A stretch of DNA of 6,832 nucleotides from Treponema sp. UBA1798 (GTDB taxonomy: Bacteria; Spirochaetota; Spirochaetia; Treponematales; Treponemataceae), in contig DCFS01000082.1 of NCBI GenBank assembly GCA_002319875.1, positions 1 to 6,832 of the forward strand, in the 5' to 3' direction. Below, piece by piece: positions 5,936 through 6,832 of this stretch (position 1 is its first letter; each line of letters starts with the position of its first letter). A program made the translations under genes and the position numbers. The notes under the pieces were generated by a model that did not search any database, was not told the DNA's origin, and was given only the letters and a program-made list of their open reading frames with translations.

Positions 5936-6832
5936 CAATTTCTCCGGGGGAACCGGCAGCATCAGGATCTTTCTGCTCCGGATATTCGATACGGCTATGA
6001 TAGTAGCCTGCAAGCAGCTGCACAAAAGAATCGTGAATTAATGTAATGTCACGAAACGTAAGCGGACAATTATCAAGCTGATGTTGTTCAATTTTACAGC
6101 TGATGAGCTTCTGGATGAATTTATCAAGACGTGTTACAGAAGGATTATCCAGTGTGCGGCAGGCAGCCTCAACGGTATCAGCCAGCATAACGACAGCGGC
6201 CTCACGGGTGGAAGGCGGCATACCGTTATAAGAAAAATCTTCAGGAGAAACAGACGGATCTTTTTTCTTCGCTTCATTATAAAAATAGGCGATCAGGCTG
6301 TTTCCGTGGTGTTCGGCGATAATATCAACAATCTGCTGGGGGAGCCGTATCTGATGTGCCTTTTCAATACCTTTTTTTACATGACTGCGTATAACGGAAA
6401 CAGAAAGCGACGGGTTTATTTCATTATGCTTGTTTTCGCCCCCGCCCTGATTTTCTACGAAATACTCTGACTGATCCATTTTTCCGATATCATGATAGTA
6501 AGATCCAACCCTTGCAACAAGGGAATTTGCACCAATCTCACGGCACGCGCTTTCTGCAAGAGAAGCTACCAGCATGGAATGGCTATAAGTACCACTTGCG
6601 GTAAGAAGCATCCGGCGCATAATCGGATTATTGAGATCACTCAGATCGATAAGACGGAATACGGAGGCTGTGTTAAACATCAATTCAAGCGGTGTCAGAA
6701 ACCCGAGCGCCAGAATACCTGAAATAAAGCCGTTAAACGCAACGCCACCACAAACTTTAACCATATCGGAAAAATCATCATTAAATATCACCTTAAACAG
6801 AACGATAAACATAACATTCAGCAGTGACAATA
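5928..6832 (-). CDS. pgpH: PgpH-type membrane HD phosphodiesterase, C-terminal part (5' end outside window)
   Basis: About 300 C-terminal residues are visible; the reading frame runs off the window end at 6832, and its first TTG is most likely an internal Leu. Residues about 1-16 and 26-52 are the last membrane segments of the 7TM part. The cytosolic HD domain follows the typical sequence ...LSDLNNPIMRRMLLTASGTYSHSM. Metal and catalytic ligands all appear intact: H84, H113-D114 in YYHDIGKM, H150 in SHVKKG, H174-H175 in EHHG, and D218 in LADTVEA. The family hydrolyses cyclic di-AMP to pApA, controlling osmotic and cell-wall physiology. Substrate specificity here is inferred by homology, and the N-terminal extracellular domain cannot be seen. 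The gene overlaps ybeY by 8 bp; in Firmicutes a phoH gene often lies just upstream, which would be outside this window. Confidence 0.92.
   Translation of the reverse strand, partial: LSLLNVMFIVLFKVIFNDDFSDMVKVCGGVAFNGFISGILALGFLTPLELMFNTASVFRLIDLSDLNNPIMRRMLLTASGTYSHSMLVASLAESACREIGANSLVARVGSYYHDIGKMDQSEYFVENQGGGENKHNEINPSLSVSVIRSHVKKGIEKAHQIRLPQQIVDIIAEHHGNSLIAYFYNEAKKKDPSVSPEDFSYNGMPPSTREAAVVMLADTVEAACRTLDNPSVTRLDKFIQKLISCKIEQHQLDNCPLTFRDITLIHDSFVQLLAGYYHSRIEYPEQKDPDAAGSPGEIDG
5941..5945 (-). promoter_or_regulatory. Ribosome binding site deciding the ybeY start
   Basis: GGAGA lies five bases before ATG 5935, within the last codons of pgpH. It supports the short 161-residue ybeY and coupled translation with pgpH. 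Confidence 0.75.

Noticed and set aside
5936..6025. A 191-residue version of ybeY starting at 6025
   Set aside because: The added 30 residues lie inside pgpH in another frame and lack homology. GGAGA and the ATGGCTGA overlap point to 5935.

Overview
The window looks like a chromosomal housekeeping region from a spirochaete, most probably a Treponema relative. This is an inference. It rests on a PgpH-like HD phosphodiesterase, YbeY, a soluble TlyC/CorC protein and a large exported TPR protein in a row, on the overall protein style, and on a moderate GC content with A/T-rich intergenic DNA. No marker gene settles the species. There is no transposase, integrase, rRNA, tRNA or CRISPR array, and no stretch over 300 bases lacks a gene.

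Right half, minus strand (about 6832 down to 2555): four tightly packed genes form one apparent operon. They are the C-terminal part of a membrane HD phosphodiesterase (pgpH, cut by the window edge), ybeY (8-bp overlap with pgpH), a CorC/TlyC CBS-domain protein (5-nt gap) and a 694-residue exported TPR protein (17-bp overlap). pgpH-ybeY is a typical Firmicutes order and ybeY-corC a typical proteobacterial one; this locus joins the two. The shared themes are nucleotide second-messenger turnover, rRNA maturation, membrane/ion homeostasis and an envelope protein.

Middle: an exported protein with a fibronectin-III-like and a TPR-like part runs on the plus strand (1652-2575) and meets the TPR gene tail to tail. 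The two coding regions overlap by 21 bp inside a 9-bp perfect inverted repeat that contains both stop codons. This gene diverges from a 90-residue Cas2-like protein (1574-1302, minus) across a 77-bp region. That region holds back-to-back promoter-like sequences whose -10 boxes sit almost on the start codons, so both mRNAs may be nearly leaderless.

Left: prfB (release factor 2) on the minus strand starts at 1208, not at the first ATG of its long frame (1156). The first 23 codons are in another frame and end in CTT TGA C preceded by GGGGG, the classic RF2 autoregulatory +1 frameshift site. The resulting 379-residue protein carries the SPF and GGQ motifs at nearly the same positions as in E. coli RF2.

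Most noteworthy are the intact prfB recoding site, the orphan Cas2-like gene without cas1 or an array, the palindromic convergent gene ends, and the two A9/T9 tracts in the signal peptide of the TPR protein. I see no clear evidence for a wholly new multi-gene system.
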